NCBI RefSeq assembly: GCF_040954645.1 | Contig: NC_092813.1 | Location: 22,141,235 to 22,205,234, forward strand | Length of the DNA stretch: 64,000 nucleotides | DNA from: Diabrotica undecimpunctata | Lineage: Eukaryota; Arthropoda; Insecta; Coleoptera; Chrysomelidae | Reading direction: 5' to 3' | In this document: piece after piece, positions 1 to 10,492 of the stretch | Layout of the letters: each line of letters begins with the position of its first letter | Numbering within the stretch: position 1 is the stretch's first letter | Program-made: the position numbers and the translations under genes | The notes under the pieces: model-generated | What the model was told of the DNA's origin: nothing | The model's input: the letters and a program-made list of their open reading frames with translations, nothing else | Databases searched by the model: none

Positions 1-19
1 TCGGACATTTGGCGTCGAT

Positions 20-390
20 TAATAAAACTTTTAATAAAACTTGGATCCACAACTATAAACCAGAGAACATAATGAACGCACGGTAGTGGACTGATGCTGA
101 CAAAAGTACTCCGAAGCGGCCAAAACTTGCTTAATATGTCAGAAGGTTTGTATTGCAAAGAAATAATTTTAATTTGCTATCTTAAAAAAGGTAATACTAT
201 AAACAACGAATATTATTATGCATTATTAGCCAATCTGAAGCAAAATCTCTGTGAAAAACTGCCTCATATTCAAAAGAAAAAGTGTTATTTCTCCAAGAAA
301 ACGTACCGGCTCACAAGAGCATTATGACAAAGTTAAAAATTCAGAAGTTGGTCTTTGAATTGCTTTATAATGCAGCTTAATGTCTTAATA
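20..390 (+). pseudogene. mariner-family transposase fragment
   Basis: Internal part of a mariner (Tc1/mariner superfamily) DDD transposase, which would cut and paste its element at TA sites in the nucleus. The translation contains a W-I-H-N-Y-K-P-E stretch near 42-66 and a T-I-N-N-E-Y-Y block near 193-215, followed by L-L-A-N-L-K and H-I-Q-K-K-K, the usual mariner order before the second catalytic Asp. A TAG at about 85 and a frameshift near 300-325 break it, and the second-Asp region is not cleanly readable. N- and C-terminal parts are missing. It is an old relic unrelated to the 18.2 kb mariner copy. Family assignment rests on motif order only. Confidence 0.75.
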
Positions 391-573
391 CGGTCCCTGC
401 TGATTAGAATGTTTTCTAATTTTTTGTATTATTTTAAGTATTAAAATAAGTTTAATGTTTAAATAGAAATAAAACTGTAAAATATATTTATTTCTTTGAA
501 GTCATAAAAATAGATGTACCTATAACTTCTTACGTGCTTACGAGCACACACTATTTATTTGAAAATAATTAAA

Positions 574-723
574 TACATAACGAAACAGAAAGAATTTTAA
601 TAAAACAAATAATACAAAATAATACAAAACGAATAATGAACTTAAATAATACAAAATAATACAAAACGAATAATGAACTTAAATAATACAAAATAATCCA
701 AAACTTACTATAAGTAAAAAATG
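574..723. repeat. left terminal inverted repeat
   Basis: Reverse complement of 10385-10492. Shared words include tacataacg, attttaataaaacaaat and aatacaaaataatac. It contains about 2.5 copies of a 37-bp direct repeat (aataatacaaaataatac...gaacttaa) that the right repeat has only once, so the left arm is longer. Confidence 0.75.
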
Positions 724-879
724 TTCAGGTATGTAACAGACGTTCAAAATGCTTGCCATATTGTGCAATACAACAAGCGATACTATATTCGAATGATTTA
801 TTTACATTATTTAACATAGTTAATGAAGCAAACGCGTTTGTAATTCTTAATTTCATGTCATCTCTACAATATTTTTAAT

Positions 880-1785
880 AAAATCCATCCCTTTTAAAAA
901 AATCCATCTTGGTTAGTCCTGGTGACCGAGGGGGCCAATTATATGAACCACCTCTACTTATTCATCTGTTTGTAAATTTTCTGTTGGTAGTTCCTAACAT
1001 CACGTGAGAAATGAGCAGGAGGTCCGTCCAACTGGAGCCACATTTTTGTTCGTAGGCTAAGTGGAAGGTTCTCAAGCAGTATCTAAAAATCTTGTTTGAA
1101 AAAATTTAAGAAATCTGTCCAATTGAGATGTCCGTCAGAAAAATACGGGCCAATAACGTACTCGCTCATAATGCCGCCCCAAACATTAACACTCCATCGG
1201 TGTTGGCGATCAAAAGTACGAAATAAATGTTTATTTTCTGTGTCATAATAATGAAAATTATATCTATTTACTAGACCATTATTATGAAAAGTCGATTCGT
1301 CTGTAAATAATACATTTTAAAAAAAATCAGGATCTTCTCCAACTTTATCTAAAGTCCATAAACAAAAATTTAAACGGTTACCATAATCTTGTTCTGTCAA
1401 ATGCTGGTGAAGTTGAATGTAATAGGGATGAAAGTGGTTGGTCTTCAGTATTCTACATACACTAGTTTGACTAATTTCTAATTCACCCAAAATTTTTCTT
1501 GTACTAATATTTGGGTTTTCCGTAACAAAAAGCAGGACATTAAGTTTGAACTTTGTCACCAATAACTGGTTTATTTTTATTTACCTTTTCGTATACAACA
1601 TTACCAGTAGCACCGAATCTATTAAGCAATCTCTCAAAAACTTCCTTTTGTGGGTGTCTTCTATCAGGATACTTTTGAGCATAAACTTTGGAAACTAAGA
1701 GACAATTTTCCAAACATTCTCCAATGCAAAGTACCATGTCGACTCTTTCATGGATAGCGTAATTCTTTATTTTTAGGAACAATGA
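880..1785 (-). pseudogene. mariner-like transposase with DUF4817 N-terminus
   Basis: Reads leftward from an ATG at 1782. The first segment (1540-1782) matches the DUF4817 pattern of a Y..K-Y-P-D-R-R-H-P-Q block followed by F.R-L-L-N-R-F. The second (1317-1562) holds I-S-T-R-K-I-L..L.I-S-Q-T-S-V and H-P-Y-Y-I-Q-L-H-Q, the DNA-binding linker of this family. Further downstream the frame resumes with T-D-E-S-T-F (catalytic Asp), H-R-W-S-V-N-V-W-G-G-I and L-D-G-P-P-A-H-F-S-R, where the family has the second Asp. Breaks: a frame change near 1550, another near 1318, and a stop at about 1103. Not functional. Related but distinct copies lie at 41.7-42.6 kb and 55.1-58.0 kb. Confidence 0.8.
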
Positions 1786-2149
1786 AAGTTAAATATTACA
1801 CACGAATGTTTATATTTTGACAATTACCAGACCGTAATGTCAGAAAATGATAATGTCATACAATAACATTAACTAACTATATCTTTTGTTTTAAAATCAA
1901 TATGTATACCGATGAAGAGTTTAAATCATTGTAAATTACGCAAAAATTATGAGACTTAAGTATAGGACATCTTTATACCATTCAAAAGTGGAATTTTTTT
2001 TAGTATTACAATTAATTAATATCCATGGTGTTTCATTTAAAATAAGCCTCATATTAGATAAATATTGAATAATCCAAAATTGAAACTAAATTTTTAACAC
2101 CCTGTAAATAAATATTTAATAATCAATCATCATCATTAACTAGCCTCTG

Positions 2150-2894
2150 ACGTCCACTGCTGAACACAGGCCTCTCGCATGCTTTTCCACTTAGTCCGAG
2201 TTTGCGCCATCTGAATCCAATTTGTAGTCACTCTTTTTATGTCATCTGCCATCTCGTTGGGGGTCGACCTCTATTTCTGTTAGCTTGTATTCGGGGTCTC
2301 CATTCCAAAATTCTTTTTGTCCACCGGTCATCAACTGATCTTGCTACATGACCTGCCCAGTTCCAGTTTAGTGTTGTTATCCTTTCAATAACGTCAGCTA
2401 CTTCTGATCTTTTGCGTATAGTAGCATTGGGTATTCTATCACGTAGAGAAATCGCTAAAATTATTCTCTCCATTGCCCTTTTCACAACTTGTAGTTTACT
2501 CATTGTTGTTTTTGTGAGTGGTAGGGTTTCTGCGCCGTAGGTCATCACTGGCAAAATACACTGATTAAATACTTTTCTTTTAGCTTTCTTTCAGCCCAAG
2601 CGAGGTTTATTCTTCTGTTCAGCTCGATTGTTTGATTGTCTCGACTTATTCTGATCTCATTGCCCAAGTATTTATAGGAGTCAACTGGCTCAATATCTTT
2701 GTCTTCTACTGAGATGTTTTTGTTGTGGACTAAATTTGTCATAAATTGTGTTTTTGAAAAATTTATTTTAAGACCAACTCTTTTTGTGGCAGTATGGAGT
2801 TCTTGGAGCATTATCTGTGCCTGATCAAAGCTGTCTGCAATAAGAACGATATCATCTGCAAATTTAGGGTTATTTAAAAATTTTCCATCTATAT
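2150..2894 (-). pseudogene. RTE-like LINE reverse transcriptase, 3' half
   Basis: The part at 2545-2894 contains F-A-D-D-I-V-L-I, the RT catalytic YXDD-equivalent (positions about 2845-2868), then G-L-K-I-N-F-S-K-T and Y-K-Y-L-G. The part at 2237-2554 contains the post-RT domain with M-T-Y-G-A-E-T, W-A-G-H-V-A-R and R-G-R-P-P-T-R-W. The two are in different frames, with a break near 2550. The RT would copy element RNA onto nicked genomic DNA by target-primed reverse transcription. It is dead here: no endonuclease or N-terminus remains. Confidence 0.8.
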
Positions 2895-3104
2895 AGAAAT
2901 GTTTCTTCAACGTTGAGTTTCCCAAAAAAAATCTTTATTTCGAAAATAAAAGTTACAATTTTGAGAAATACTACAAACTACTACATTTAATGATTGAAAC
3001 ATAATAATTACAATAATAATAAAAATATTGATTTCTTCCTATTTATAACGTCGGATATCGGAATCTGCTGATTATTAATAGTAAGGGAGCTTATGGCTAC
3101 ATTT
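2895..3104 (-). repeat. 3' LTR of errantivirus copy A
   Basis: 210 bp, near-identical to 9636-9859 apart from a missing 14-bp stretch (after tttaatgatt) and a few substitutions. Preceded on the minus strand by a purine-rich tract at about 3105-3116 (tcctccctcc on the plus strand), the expected plus-strand primer. Confidence 0.9.
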
Positions 3105-4600
3105 CTCCTCCCTCCATTGGTTGGGACTTCGTCCTCGAAGTTTTGGTTACTTCGGCTATCAGCTCGTCTAATATCTGGATCTGGGCAGGATGCAATTTTT
3201 CTCCAAATAGGATTTTAGAAATTCGTTTTCTTTTCCTAATTAGGAAGATTATTAGGAAAGCTAAAATAGTTAAAAATATTATAACAGAAGTGGTGCTCAG
3301 TCCTATTGATAATCGGGGTAGTACTTCTATGGTATCTATTGGTTGAATTTGGCCATGTGTCTCTGGGATTGTTAATTTTTCAATTTTCATCTCGTGGTTT
3401 GGTATTAATTTTTTTGGAACAATTTTTGGAATGGAAATGTCTTGAGACGTCTTTTTATTAAATTGGATGCCTTCAATCATTATGGGTACATCTGTCGTCA
3501 AGAGGCTGGTTGAATTAATTTCTATCTGCTGGATTCTCATTGGGTGAACTATTCCTAGCAATATGACTTTGCTGGTTTCTTGGAAAAAGTTCTCTGTGAT
3601 TAATGTTTTTGTGCAATTATCTACATTGGTTATGTTACATTTGGATTGTACATAGTTAGAACAAACTATGTTATCGCCTTGTCCTATACAAGTGTCGAAC
3701 CATTTATTATTTGTATAGTAGCTTGCAGGTGGCAGAATCATAACATGATCTTTGTTTGGAATGGGATAGGTTTTATAGGTAGTGTAAGGAATTTCATGGA
3801 GTATAGGGATTTTAATTATTATGAGCATTGTATTTGAAGTTACACAAACTAAAGTTTTTGTTGACTCGATAAGTTCATAAGGGTGTTCATTACTATTGGG
3901 AATTGAATTTCTGGGATAAATTTTAAGAAGGTTCTCTTTAAGGTCTATTATTTCCTTTAAAGTGAATAATTCTATATTAGAGATATTAAGTTCAGATAAA
4001 GTAATGGTTCTTATAAGTTTCATTAGAAATTCGTTTATATTTTGGAAATTTATTATCTCATTGTGTAGAATGATATAGCTGTCAAAATCAGCTGATAATT
4101 TGTTGAGTGCAGATAGGAGAATTGAATTATCAGAATTTAGTTTTTCTAAAAGTTTATCGAATCTCGTGTTAAAAGAGTTTCCATAAGATATTTGGTTATT
4201 AAATTTTTTTATGATTTCGTTTTGTTTATTTTCTAAAGAGATTATGTGTGATTTTAACAAGTCTAAGTCAGAGTCGTCTGGATTTCCAGTCACGTATTTG
4301 ATGGCTGTACCTAGAAAATTAAAAAGTCCGCGTTTCTATTTTCGCGTAATCTTGTGTAGATCGTCTTTTGTTTGTTCTTGTATGTGGGTGTATTGGGAGT
4401 ACAGTAGCGAGAGAGGTGCATTTTTGAAGTGATCTTTGAAATAGCTTGTCGGACTAGCGTCAATACTGTCGGATAATTTGTCTAGTGGAATGTGAAGAAA
4501 ATGTCTGTGATAGTGGGAGATTTCTCTTGATTTGCCTATCTCTTCAGCATAGTAACCATTATTCGGAATCTCCTGAATACTGAGTGGATGGACCAGGGCG
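3097..4600 (-). pseudogene. env: errantivirus envelope-like gene (env), copy A
   Basis: Envelope-type glycoprotein of an endogenous insect errantivirus, related in known families to baculovirus F proteins. The open part from the ATG at 4293 is 398 codons. It shows a polar coiled-coil-like N-terminal region, a cysteine-containing middle (C-I-G-Q-G...C-S-N-Y...C-N-I-T-N-V-D-N-C), and a C-terminal hydrophobic segment (about residues 333-352) followed by R-K-R-K-R, the expected anchor and stop-transfer. Upstream, a basic cleavage-site-like run and G-L-F-N-F-L-G are readable, but a TAG at 4336-4338 falls inside the basic run, so the open frame lacks the N-terminal subunit. Env of this group is normally made from spliced RNA. 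The copy is broken. Confidence 0.8.
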
Positions 4601-4783
4601 AGGATTGTCCTGTGAAAAATTTGGGTCTTGAGTAGGTTTGTCTACATGTTTTCGTATTCGTTTTACATATTTAAGGTGAGTGCTTGTAAAATTTTGTTTA
4701 TCTGTTTTACCGATTATTTTTGTTTTGTCTTGTGTTTCTGGATGAATAGTGGAGAAAGGGGCTTGTAATTTGGACTTATGTTT

Positions 4784-7700
4784 TTACTTAGAAACATATA
4801 GGGATTTTGTAAGGTCTATTTCCGGAATATCTTCGGCATTTTCGTTTTGTCTATCTAAAAGTTGTTGTCTTTTTTGTTTTTGTTTATTATATAGTTCTGC
4901 AATAAAGGGTTGGAGTTCTTCTTTATGTCTTTGATTATATGTTTCGAATATCGGAAGATCAAAGTCGAAATGTATTTCTTCTGAATAGGGTCCGTACAGA
5001 ATTGAGAAAGGGGAATAATCTGTGGAACTGTGGATTGATTGGTTGTAAATAAGAATGGCGTGTGTTAGAATGTCATCTAACGAATCATTTGGATTTTGGG
5101 CTTGTAAGGTCCTAAGTTTTTCAATAAGAGTTGAATGAAAGCGCTCTACTGGAGAGTTTGAGGAAGAATTGTTTACTGTTGTAAAATGTATTTCGATTTT
5201 GTGGATATTTAGGAATTCTTTAATGACTGCGGATTTAAATTCGGTGCCGCTGTCGCATACAATCTTTTTTGGATAATTGTGGTGCGAAAAGTAGTGTCTT
5301 AATTTATTTAGTATAGAAATGGAAGTTTTGTCGGTGAGCTTATAGCATTGACCGTATTTGGAAAAAGAATCTATTATTGTGAGATACAGGTTTTTATTGC
5401 AGTGGAATAGATCGATTATGTAATATATCAAAAGGTTTTTGACCTAACAACGGTCCTAATTGGGGAGGTTTATAAGGACGTCGTTCGTATTTATTTTTTA
5501 GGCAAATTTCGCATTTATTGATAAAATTAGAAATAGTTGTCTGCATTGAGGACCAATAACATTTTTGTTTCAATTATTCCGTTGTGATTTTCTACGTGAT
5601 ATTTCTTTATGCATTCTATTTGTTGGTTTTCTTCTTCTATGTCCTGAAGTAGTATATTGCAAAATATTGCTTTGACTGTGGAATTTATCTTTTTTTTAAA
5701 ATAGTTACAGATAAAAGGTTTAAATTCGTGAGGGATTGTTATTGCAAATTTTTGATTTGGTCTAAGGATATTTTGGAAGGTATTTGCTATTTCTGTTTTC
5801 CAATTATTTGTCAAAGTGACAGTGTAACGGTGTTTGTTAAAAATTCTTTTGTATTTAATTTCAAAATTATTTGACTCTGGTTTAAAAATAATTTGGTTTG
5901 AGGATAAATTAATTGGTTCAGGTGAAATCTCTATTCCAGTGATAGGGTTCTCAACTGATGTATGTTGTGTGTTGGTACTGTTTTGTAAGTTGTCAAAATC
6001 GGCAAGGAAATCGTCAATGTCGAAATTGTCGGGTGGTTCAGCACATTCTGAACTTGAGCTTAGGGCATTTATTTGGACTCGGCTAAGAGCATCAGCAACT
6101 TGATTCTCTTTGCCTTTTTTATATTTAACTTCAAAATCATATTCTTCTAGTTTAAGTCTCCATCGGGCTAATCTAGAAGTGGGGTCTTTAATTTTGTAGA
6201 TCCATACGAGAGGACTGTGATCTGTTTCTACAGTGAATTTTTGGTTGTATAAATACATACGGAAGTGTTTACAAGAATCTAGTATGGCTAAAAGTTCTTT
6301 TTCAATAGTGGAGTAGTTTTGTTCTGCGGAATTTAGAGTTCGAGAATAGTAGGCAATAGGGTGATTATTTTGAGATAATACTGATCCTATAGCTATATTA
6401 GAGGCGTCTGTAGTCAGTACAAAAGGCTTTTCGAAGTCTGGGTATTGTAAAACTGGGGAATTAGTTAACAATTGTTTGCATTTTACAAAACATTCTAAAT
6501 AATTTGGATTGGTAGGGTCAATAGTTGCTCCTTTTCGAGTACATCTCGAAAATCGGGATGTTATTTTTGCAAAGTTGGGTATGAATCTTCGGTAGTAACC
6601 GATTAAACCAAGAAATGATTTAATTTCTTTTACTGTTTTTGGTAGAGGATATTTTTGTATAGCTTCGATTTTTGCTGGGTTAGGTTTGATTCCTTCGGTT
6701 GTCACTACGTGACCTAAGAAAGAAACTTCTTTCGTGAGAAACTTAGATTTGTCTAACTGAATTTTTAAATTATTTTTCCTGAAAGTGTCAAAAATAGTCG
6801 CAATATGAACTAAGTGTTCTTGCAGTGACTTGGAAAAAATAATGACATCGTCCATGTAGACGAAGCAAAACTTATGAATAAAGGGCCTAAGAATATTGTC
6901 CATTTACCTTTCGAATGTTGCTGGGCTATTCTTTAAACCAAAGGGCATACGTAAAAATTCAAAGTGAGCATGCGGAACTGAAAAGGCTGTTTTCCGAATA
7001 GAATCCGGATAAACTTCAATCTGATGGTAACCTTGAGCTAAATCTAATGTTGTGAAATAACTGGCTTTTCCTAAGTTATCCAGTATCTCATCTATCTGAG
7101 GAAGTGGGTAGCGATCACTTTCAGTATGATCATTGAGCTTCCTGTAATCAATTACTAATCTAAATTTTTTCTGACCTGAGGCATCAGCTTTTTTTGATAC
7201 TATCCAAACTGGAGCTGAGTACGGTGAAATTGACGGTCGAATTATCTTATTATCTAATAAATTACTTATTTGTTTTTTTATTTCTTCCTGCATTGCTTTG
7301 GGATGCCGAAATCCCTTTACATAAATCGGATTTTCAACCTTCGTCTTAATTTCGTGTCTAACAGCTGACGTGAAAGTTAAATTTTTGTTTTCATCGTAAA
7401 ATACATCTTTATATTTTTTGCAAAGATTTATAATTTTATACTTTTCTTCGTTATTTAAGTGCGAAGTACGGATTTTATTTTCAATAAAATGCGTTGTCGG
7501 AATTTCTACTATATTATAATTACAGAAGTTCTCAACTTCAATTCTCTTATTAAATTTCATAGGCATAGATAAGTCGATAGTGTTTATAAAGCCGTTTTTT
7601 GCAACGTGAATAGAATGAGGAATTTTGATACCTTGAAAGTGTCTTTCACGCAATAAAACTTCACCATTATGAACGCTTACTGGAATTTTTTGGTATAAAG

Positions 7701-8060
7701 TTTCAAATGGAATGCTAACATGAGGATTCTCAAAGGTTAAAATATGAGTTGCGTAGCTAATTGTGGCGTAGAATCTTTTCAGATCGTAAGTTCCAAGGAG
7801 GATATCAAAGTGCTGACTAAAGTCGGCAATTTTTACGTCGAATGTTTGTGGAATTCCATATTCTAGGAATAGTGGCGTCTTAATATTTAAGTCGTGCTTG
7901 GAAGTAATTTTCATTGACGTTAGCGAAAAAGGTTTTCGATAAATATGATTTTTATCAAATAGTTTGAGAGCTCGTGGATTTAAAATTGAATGGGAACCGC
8001 CGGTATCGATTAAAACGCGTAGATGTGTTTTGGGTGTAACGAAGCAGGGTAACCCAGGGG
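4784..8060 (-). pseudogene. pol: errantivirus pol (protease-RT-RNase H-integrase), copy A
   Basis: Polyprotein in a frame shifted by -1 relative to gag. In order: an aspartic protease with L-I-D-T-G-G-S near 8010; RT with F-R-L-V-I-D-Y-R-K-L-N (about 7150) and V-Y-M-D-D-V-I-I-F (about 6855); RNase H with L-T-T-D-A-S-N (about 6420); and an integrase core from about 5440 down to 5100 with D...C-D-S-G-T-E-F...S-P-V-E-R-F-H-S. Breaks: a TAA at 6904-6906 where copy B has a Leu codon, and frameshifts between about 5440 and 5600 through the integrase zinc-binding region. The integrase catalytic Glu is still present here, unlike in copy B. Not functional as one protein. Confidence 0.9.
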
Positions 8061-8081
8061 AACTTTCGATATTATGTAGGT

Positions 8082-9326
8082 TTATACAGGGGGTGAATAA
8101 TCGTGTAACGGGATGACTTGAAAATCCTGATGATTTTCATCATGCAAATCGGGCTCTTGTTCGGACTCGTAATTTTCGAAATTATTTTCAAAATATTGGG
8201 TATCATTTGAGTCTATGTGAAAATTGTGGCTTCTATTAGTCGTAATTGTCATGGGCTGATGGTTTCTGGTTGTGGTAGTTTGAACACCGCTCATTGGAGT
8301 AGCAAAATTTGGTTGAGGTCGAGGAGCTTTATATTTATTTAATCTTTGTTGGTTGTTTTTCGGAACATTGTTTCGTTGGAAGGATTGATTTTGTTCGTAA
8401 GAACTGAAATTTTGTCTCTGAGGAAAATTATAGTCCTGTTGTGGAGTGAAATTAAAATTGGGCTCTGTGTTGTGAGTTGAAGGTCTCACATAATTTGAAT
8501 GCATGGGTTGGAAGTTTGAGTGTGTGGGTTGGAAGTTTGTGGATCTTTGATTATTCGAAGATTGATAGGGTTTATTTTTGAGTGGGGGCTTTTTGTTTTG
8601 TTGGCTCTTAAGGAAGTTCATGTATTGTTGTTGATTTTTATGGTTATCGTAGGCAATACACTTTTGATGGGCTTCTTCTAGGGAATTTAATTCAAAATGC
8701 GATAAGTATTCGCAATAAGGCTCGTTGATTCCGGTACAGAAGGTTTTGAGGGCAATGTTTTTGAAGTATAGAGTTTTAAAAGTGACTGTCGCGGGATTAT
8801 CGTTTAGGGTGATGTTTTGGACTAAATCGTTCAGATTTGTAGTTATTCTCTGATGATAATTGTCGTAGGATTCACTATGTTTTTGGACGGTGGTGGATAG
8901 TTGTGTTACTAATATGTCTTCGGAACGTCTATCTCCGTATTTTGTTAATAACGCTGGACGAATTTCTGTCCAATTGGTTTTATTAGAATAGTTTAAGAAA
9001 TTTCTAGGTTCTCCTTTAATCCGAGATACGATATGGGAATTTAAGATACATTCTTGGGACGGATTTAAATCTTGGGTGCCTAAGAAAACTATTAAATTAT
9101 CTACTGCTTTGATAAAGGTGGAGAGGTTGTCTCCAGAAGAGAATTCGGGCAGAGTTGAGCAAAGGCTAGCAATATCGCTACTGGTCATCGGCATTTTGGA
9201 ACGTAATTTAGATGCAGGCTTAGATTTAGGGGTTTGTAGATTTCTTTTTACTTTTAAATTTAAATTGTCGAATAGTAAACTTAAATTTTCGATACTATTT
9301 TGGGAAATATTATTCAATGTACTCAT
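8082..9326 (-). CDS. gag: errantivirus Gag, copy A
   Basis: Open frame of 414 codons starting M-S-T-L-N-N-I-S-Q. The central region (about residues 65-240) is a retrotransposon capsid-like helical domain with I-V-S-R-I-K-G-E-P-R-N-F-L and Y-G-D-R-R-S-E-D-I-L-V. The C-terminal third is rich in Asn, Gln, Pro and Phe with many basic residues, likely for RNA binding. I see no CCHC zinc knuckle, as is usual for errantivirus Gag. The start is supported by the matching M-S-T-F-N-N-I-S-Q of copy B. It is the only intact gene of this copy. Expression is unknown. Pol follows in the -1 frame, so a frameshift would be needed to make Gag-Pol. Confidence 0.9.
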   Translation of the reverse strand: MSTLNNISQNSIENLSLLFDNLNLKVKRNLQTPKSKPASKLRSKMPMTSSDIASLCSTLPEFSSGDNLSTFIKAVDNLIVFLGTQDLNPSQECILNSHIVSRIKGEPRNFLNYSNKTNWTEIRPALLTKYGDRRSEDILVTQLSTTVQKHSESYDNYHQRITTNLNDLVQNITLNDNPATVTFKTLYFKNIALKTFCTGINEPYCEYLSHFELNSLEEAHQKCIAYDNHKNQQQYMNFLKSQQNKKPPLKNKPYQSSNNQRSTNFQPTHSNFQPMHSNYVRPSTHNTEPNFNFTPQQDYNFPQRQNFSSYEQNQSFQRNNVPKNNQQRLNKYKAPRPQPNFATPMSGVQTTTTRNHQPMTITTNRSHNFHIDSNDTQYFENNFENYESEQEPDLHDENHQDFQVIPLHDYSPPV

Positions 9327-9500
9327 AAAATATATGCAAACATGTAAAAATATAAATGCAAATATATATAAAAAATTCGTTTAAGTAAAATGTTATAAAT
9401 AATATAAATTCAATATACAATAAATAATAAATTCAATGTAAATGTTTAAGAATTCAATTAAAATAATAAATGCTCATAAACAATGGTAAAGAAAGGAAAA

Positions 9501-9506
9501 ACTTAC
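9501..9506 (-). promoter_or_regulatory. candidate 5' splice donor in errantivirus leader, copy A
   Basis: GTAAGT on the minus strand, between the PBS and the gag ATG. The same GTAAGT occurs at the equivalent place in copy B (47148-47153). Errantivirus env is known to be made from a spliced subgenomic RNA whose donor lies upstream of or early in gag. Inference from conservation and position. Confidence 0.5.
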
Positions 9507-9616
9507 GCAAGGATGATCGTGTTTGATTTCCAATACATTTTTCTCTTTTACCAGGTTCTTCAGGATTTCATTAAACTAATGTAGACCAGGAAACGACTAT
9601 GTTTCTGTATAAAATA

Positions 9617-9636
9617 TCCTGTGGTTCGCAGCGCCA
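9617..9636 (-). other. primer binding site, copy A
   Basis: Minus strand reads TGGCGCTGCGAACCACAGG immediately after the 5' LTR. Copy B has TGGCGCTGCGAACAGGATC at the same place. TGGCGC is the standard start of Gypsy primer sites; I cannot assign the tRNA. Confidence 0.75.
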
Positions 9637-9859
9637 GAAATGTTTCTTCAACGTTGAGTTTCCCAAAAAAAATCTTTATTTCGAAAATAAAAGTTACAAT
9701 TTTGAGAAATACTACAAACTACTACATTTAATGATTTAAACTTGACTATTGAAACATAATAATTACAATAATAATAAAAATATTGATTTCTTTCGATTTA
9801 TAACGTCGGATATCGGAATCTGCTGATTCTTAATAGTAAGGGAGCTTATGGCTACATTT
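9636..9859 (-). repeat. 5' LTR of errantivirus copy A
   Basis: 224 bp; on the minus strand it starts aaatgtagccataagctccc and ends gaagaaacatttct. It contains an aataaagat motif near the end (plus-strand atctttatttcg at 9672-9683), a possible polyadenylation signal. Flanked outside by CTATAT (9860-9865), the target duplication. Confidence 0.9.
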
Positions 9860-9865
9860 CTATAT

Positions 9866-10302
9866 TGATGCCTTTTTCGTTCCAATCTATTGTTTTACAA
9901 GCGTATTCTAGCAAAGTTGTAAATAATTTAAGATGACATGTTTTCTCCTTGCCGAATGCCTTTTTCAATACGAAAGGTCCCAGTATCTTTATTAAGTTTT
10001 ATATAGGCTGTAGCATGCTGATAGATGTATCTGATGAGGGATATGTATCGGTGATCTATTCTACATTGTGTTAGAGCTTGGAGCATTTCACTTTGATTGA
10101 CCGTATCAAATACGCTTTCAAAGTCGACAAAGATAAGTATCAGGGGTCTATTATATTTAATGGTCTTTTCAATCAACGACTTAATGGTTTGCAAATGATC
10201 ATTTGTTCCGTATCCAGCTCTAAATCCTGCTTGCTCGCAAGGTTGATAGAAGTCTAGCTTTCTATCTATTTTAATAATAAATAATGGAATAAATCTAACC
10301 AT
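9866..10302 (-). pseudogene. RTE-like LINE reverse transcriptase, 5' part
   Basis: RT fingers/palm: R-K-L-D-F-Y-Q-P-C-E-Q-A-G-F-R-A-G-Y-G-T near 10200-10270, then V-D-F-E-S-V-F-D-T-V with the first catalytic Asp near 10120, and G-I-R-Q-G-E near 9950 (RT motif 4-5). A frameshift near 9935 precedes a readable W-N-E-K-G-I-N-I segment that runs into the LTR element; the coding sequence resumes at 2894 with F-Y-I-D-G-K-F. The N-terminal endonuclease is absent. Confidence 0.8.
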
Positions 10303-10384
10303 TACCCAACTATTTCGCTGTAAGAGAAAATTTGTTATAATTGCTTAAATAAGTTGAGAATGAGTCTTCTTTAAAAATTTTTTT

Positions 10385-10492
10385 TTTGCTTATAATGTAG
10401 TAAGTTGTTGTTTATTTTGTATTATTTATGTTCATGATGTATTATTTTGTATTATTTGTTTTATTAAAATTATTTCTGATACGTTATGTATC
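10385..10492. repeat. right terminal inverted repeat of nested transposon
   Basis: Inverted match of 574-723, ending at atacgttatgtatcag. The segment contains gtattatttgttttattaaaat, whose complement appears near 590-612 in the left arm. Confidence 0.7.

Larger units (their letters stand above)
2895..9859 (-). mobile_element. Gypsy/errantivirus-type LTR retrotransposon, copy A
   Basis: Full-length 6965-bp provirus-like element, minus orientation, with 224-bp 5' LTR, 210-bp 3' LTR, PBS, gag, pol, env and polypurine tract. A CTATAT flank lies on each side (2889-2894 and 9860-9865). The two LTRs differ by one 14-bp indel and a few substitutions, so the insertion is not brand new. Gag is open; pol has one in-frame stop plus frameshifts around the integrase zinc finger; env has a stop. 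A second element with the same layout but divergent LTRs lies at 46.8-53.6 kb. The env reading frame and genome order place it with insect errantiviruses. It is a fossil copy and not an expressed virus as it stands. Confidence 0.9.
2120..10302 (-). mobile_element. RTE-like LINE, 5'-truncated, interrupted by LTR element
   Basis: Non-LTR retrotransposon in minus orientation. Only the reverse-transcriptase palm and C-terminal portion remain. The 3' end is a short ATG/GAT repeat (aatcatcatcat on the plus strand at 2123-2134), as RTE-type elements often have instead of poly(A). The 5' end stops near 10302, where the surrounding transposon resumes. The 6965-bp errantivirus sits between coding parts 9866-10302 and 2150-2894. 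Joining the flanks across one CTATAT restores continuity of the DNA. Proteins of this kind are often mislabelled craniofacial development protein 2-like in insect genomes. Confidence 0.75.
574..10491. mobile_element. DUF4817-type DNA transposon, host of a LINE and an LTR element
   Basis: Outermost layer of a three-deep nest. Its ends are an inverted repeat (574-723 against 10385-10492). It carries a minus-strand mariner-like transposase relic with a DUF4817 helix-turn-helix N-terminus. The 3' part (about 1815-2120) resembles the segment at 10640-10830, and the sequence after 10303 resembles 10850-10930, so the LINE between about 2120 and 10302 was inserted into an existing copy. Without the LINE the element would be roughly 1.7 kb. 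Exact termini and target duplication are not clear to me. Confidence 0.65.

Noticed and set aside
4749..6103. Plus-strand ORFs across 3.1-6.1 kb
   Set aside because: Antisense shadows of the minus-strand env and pol genes.
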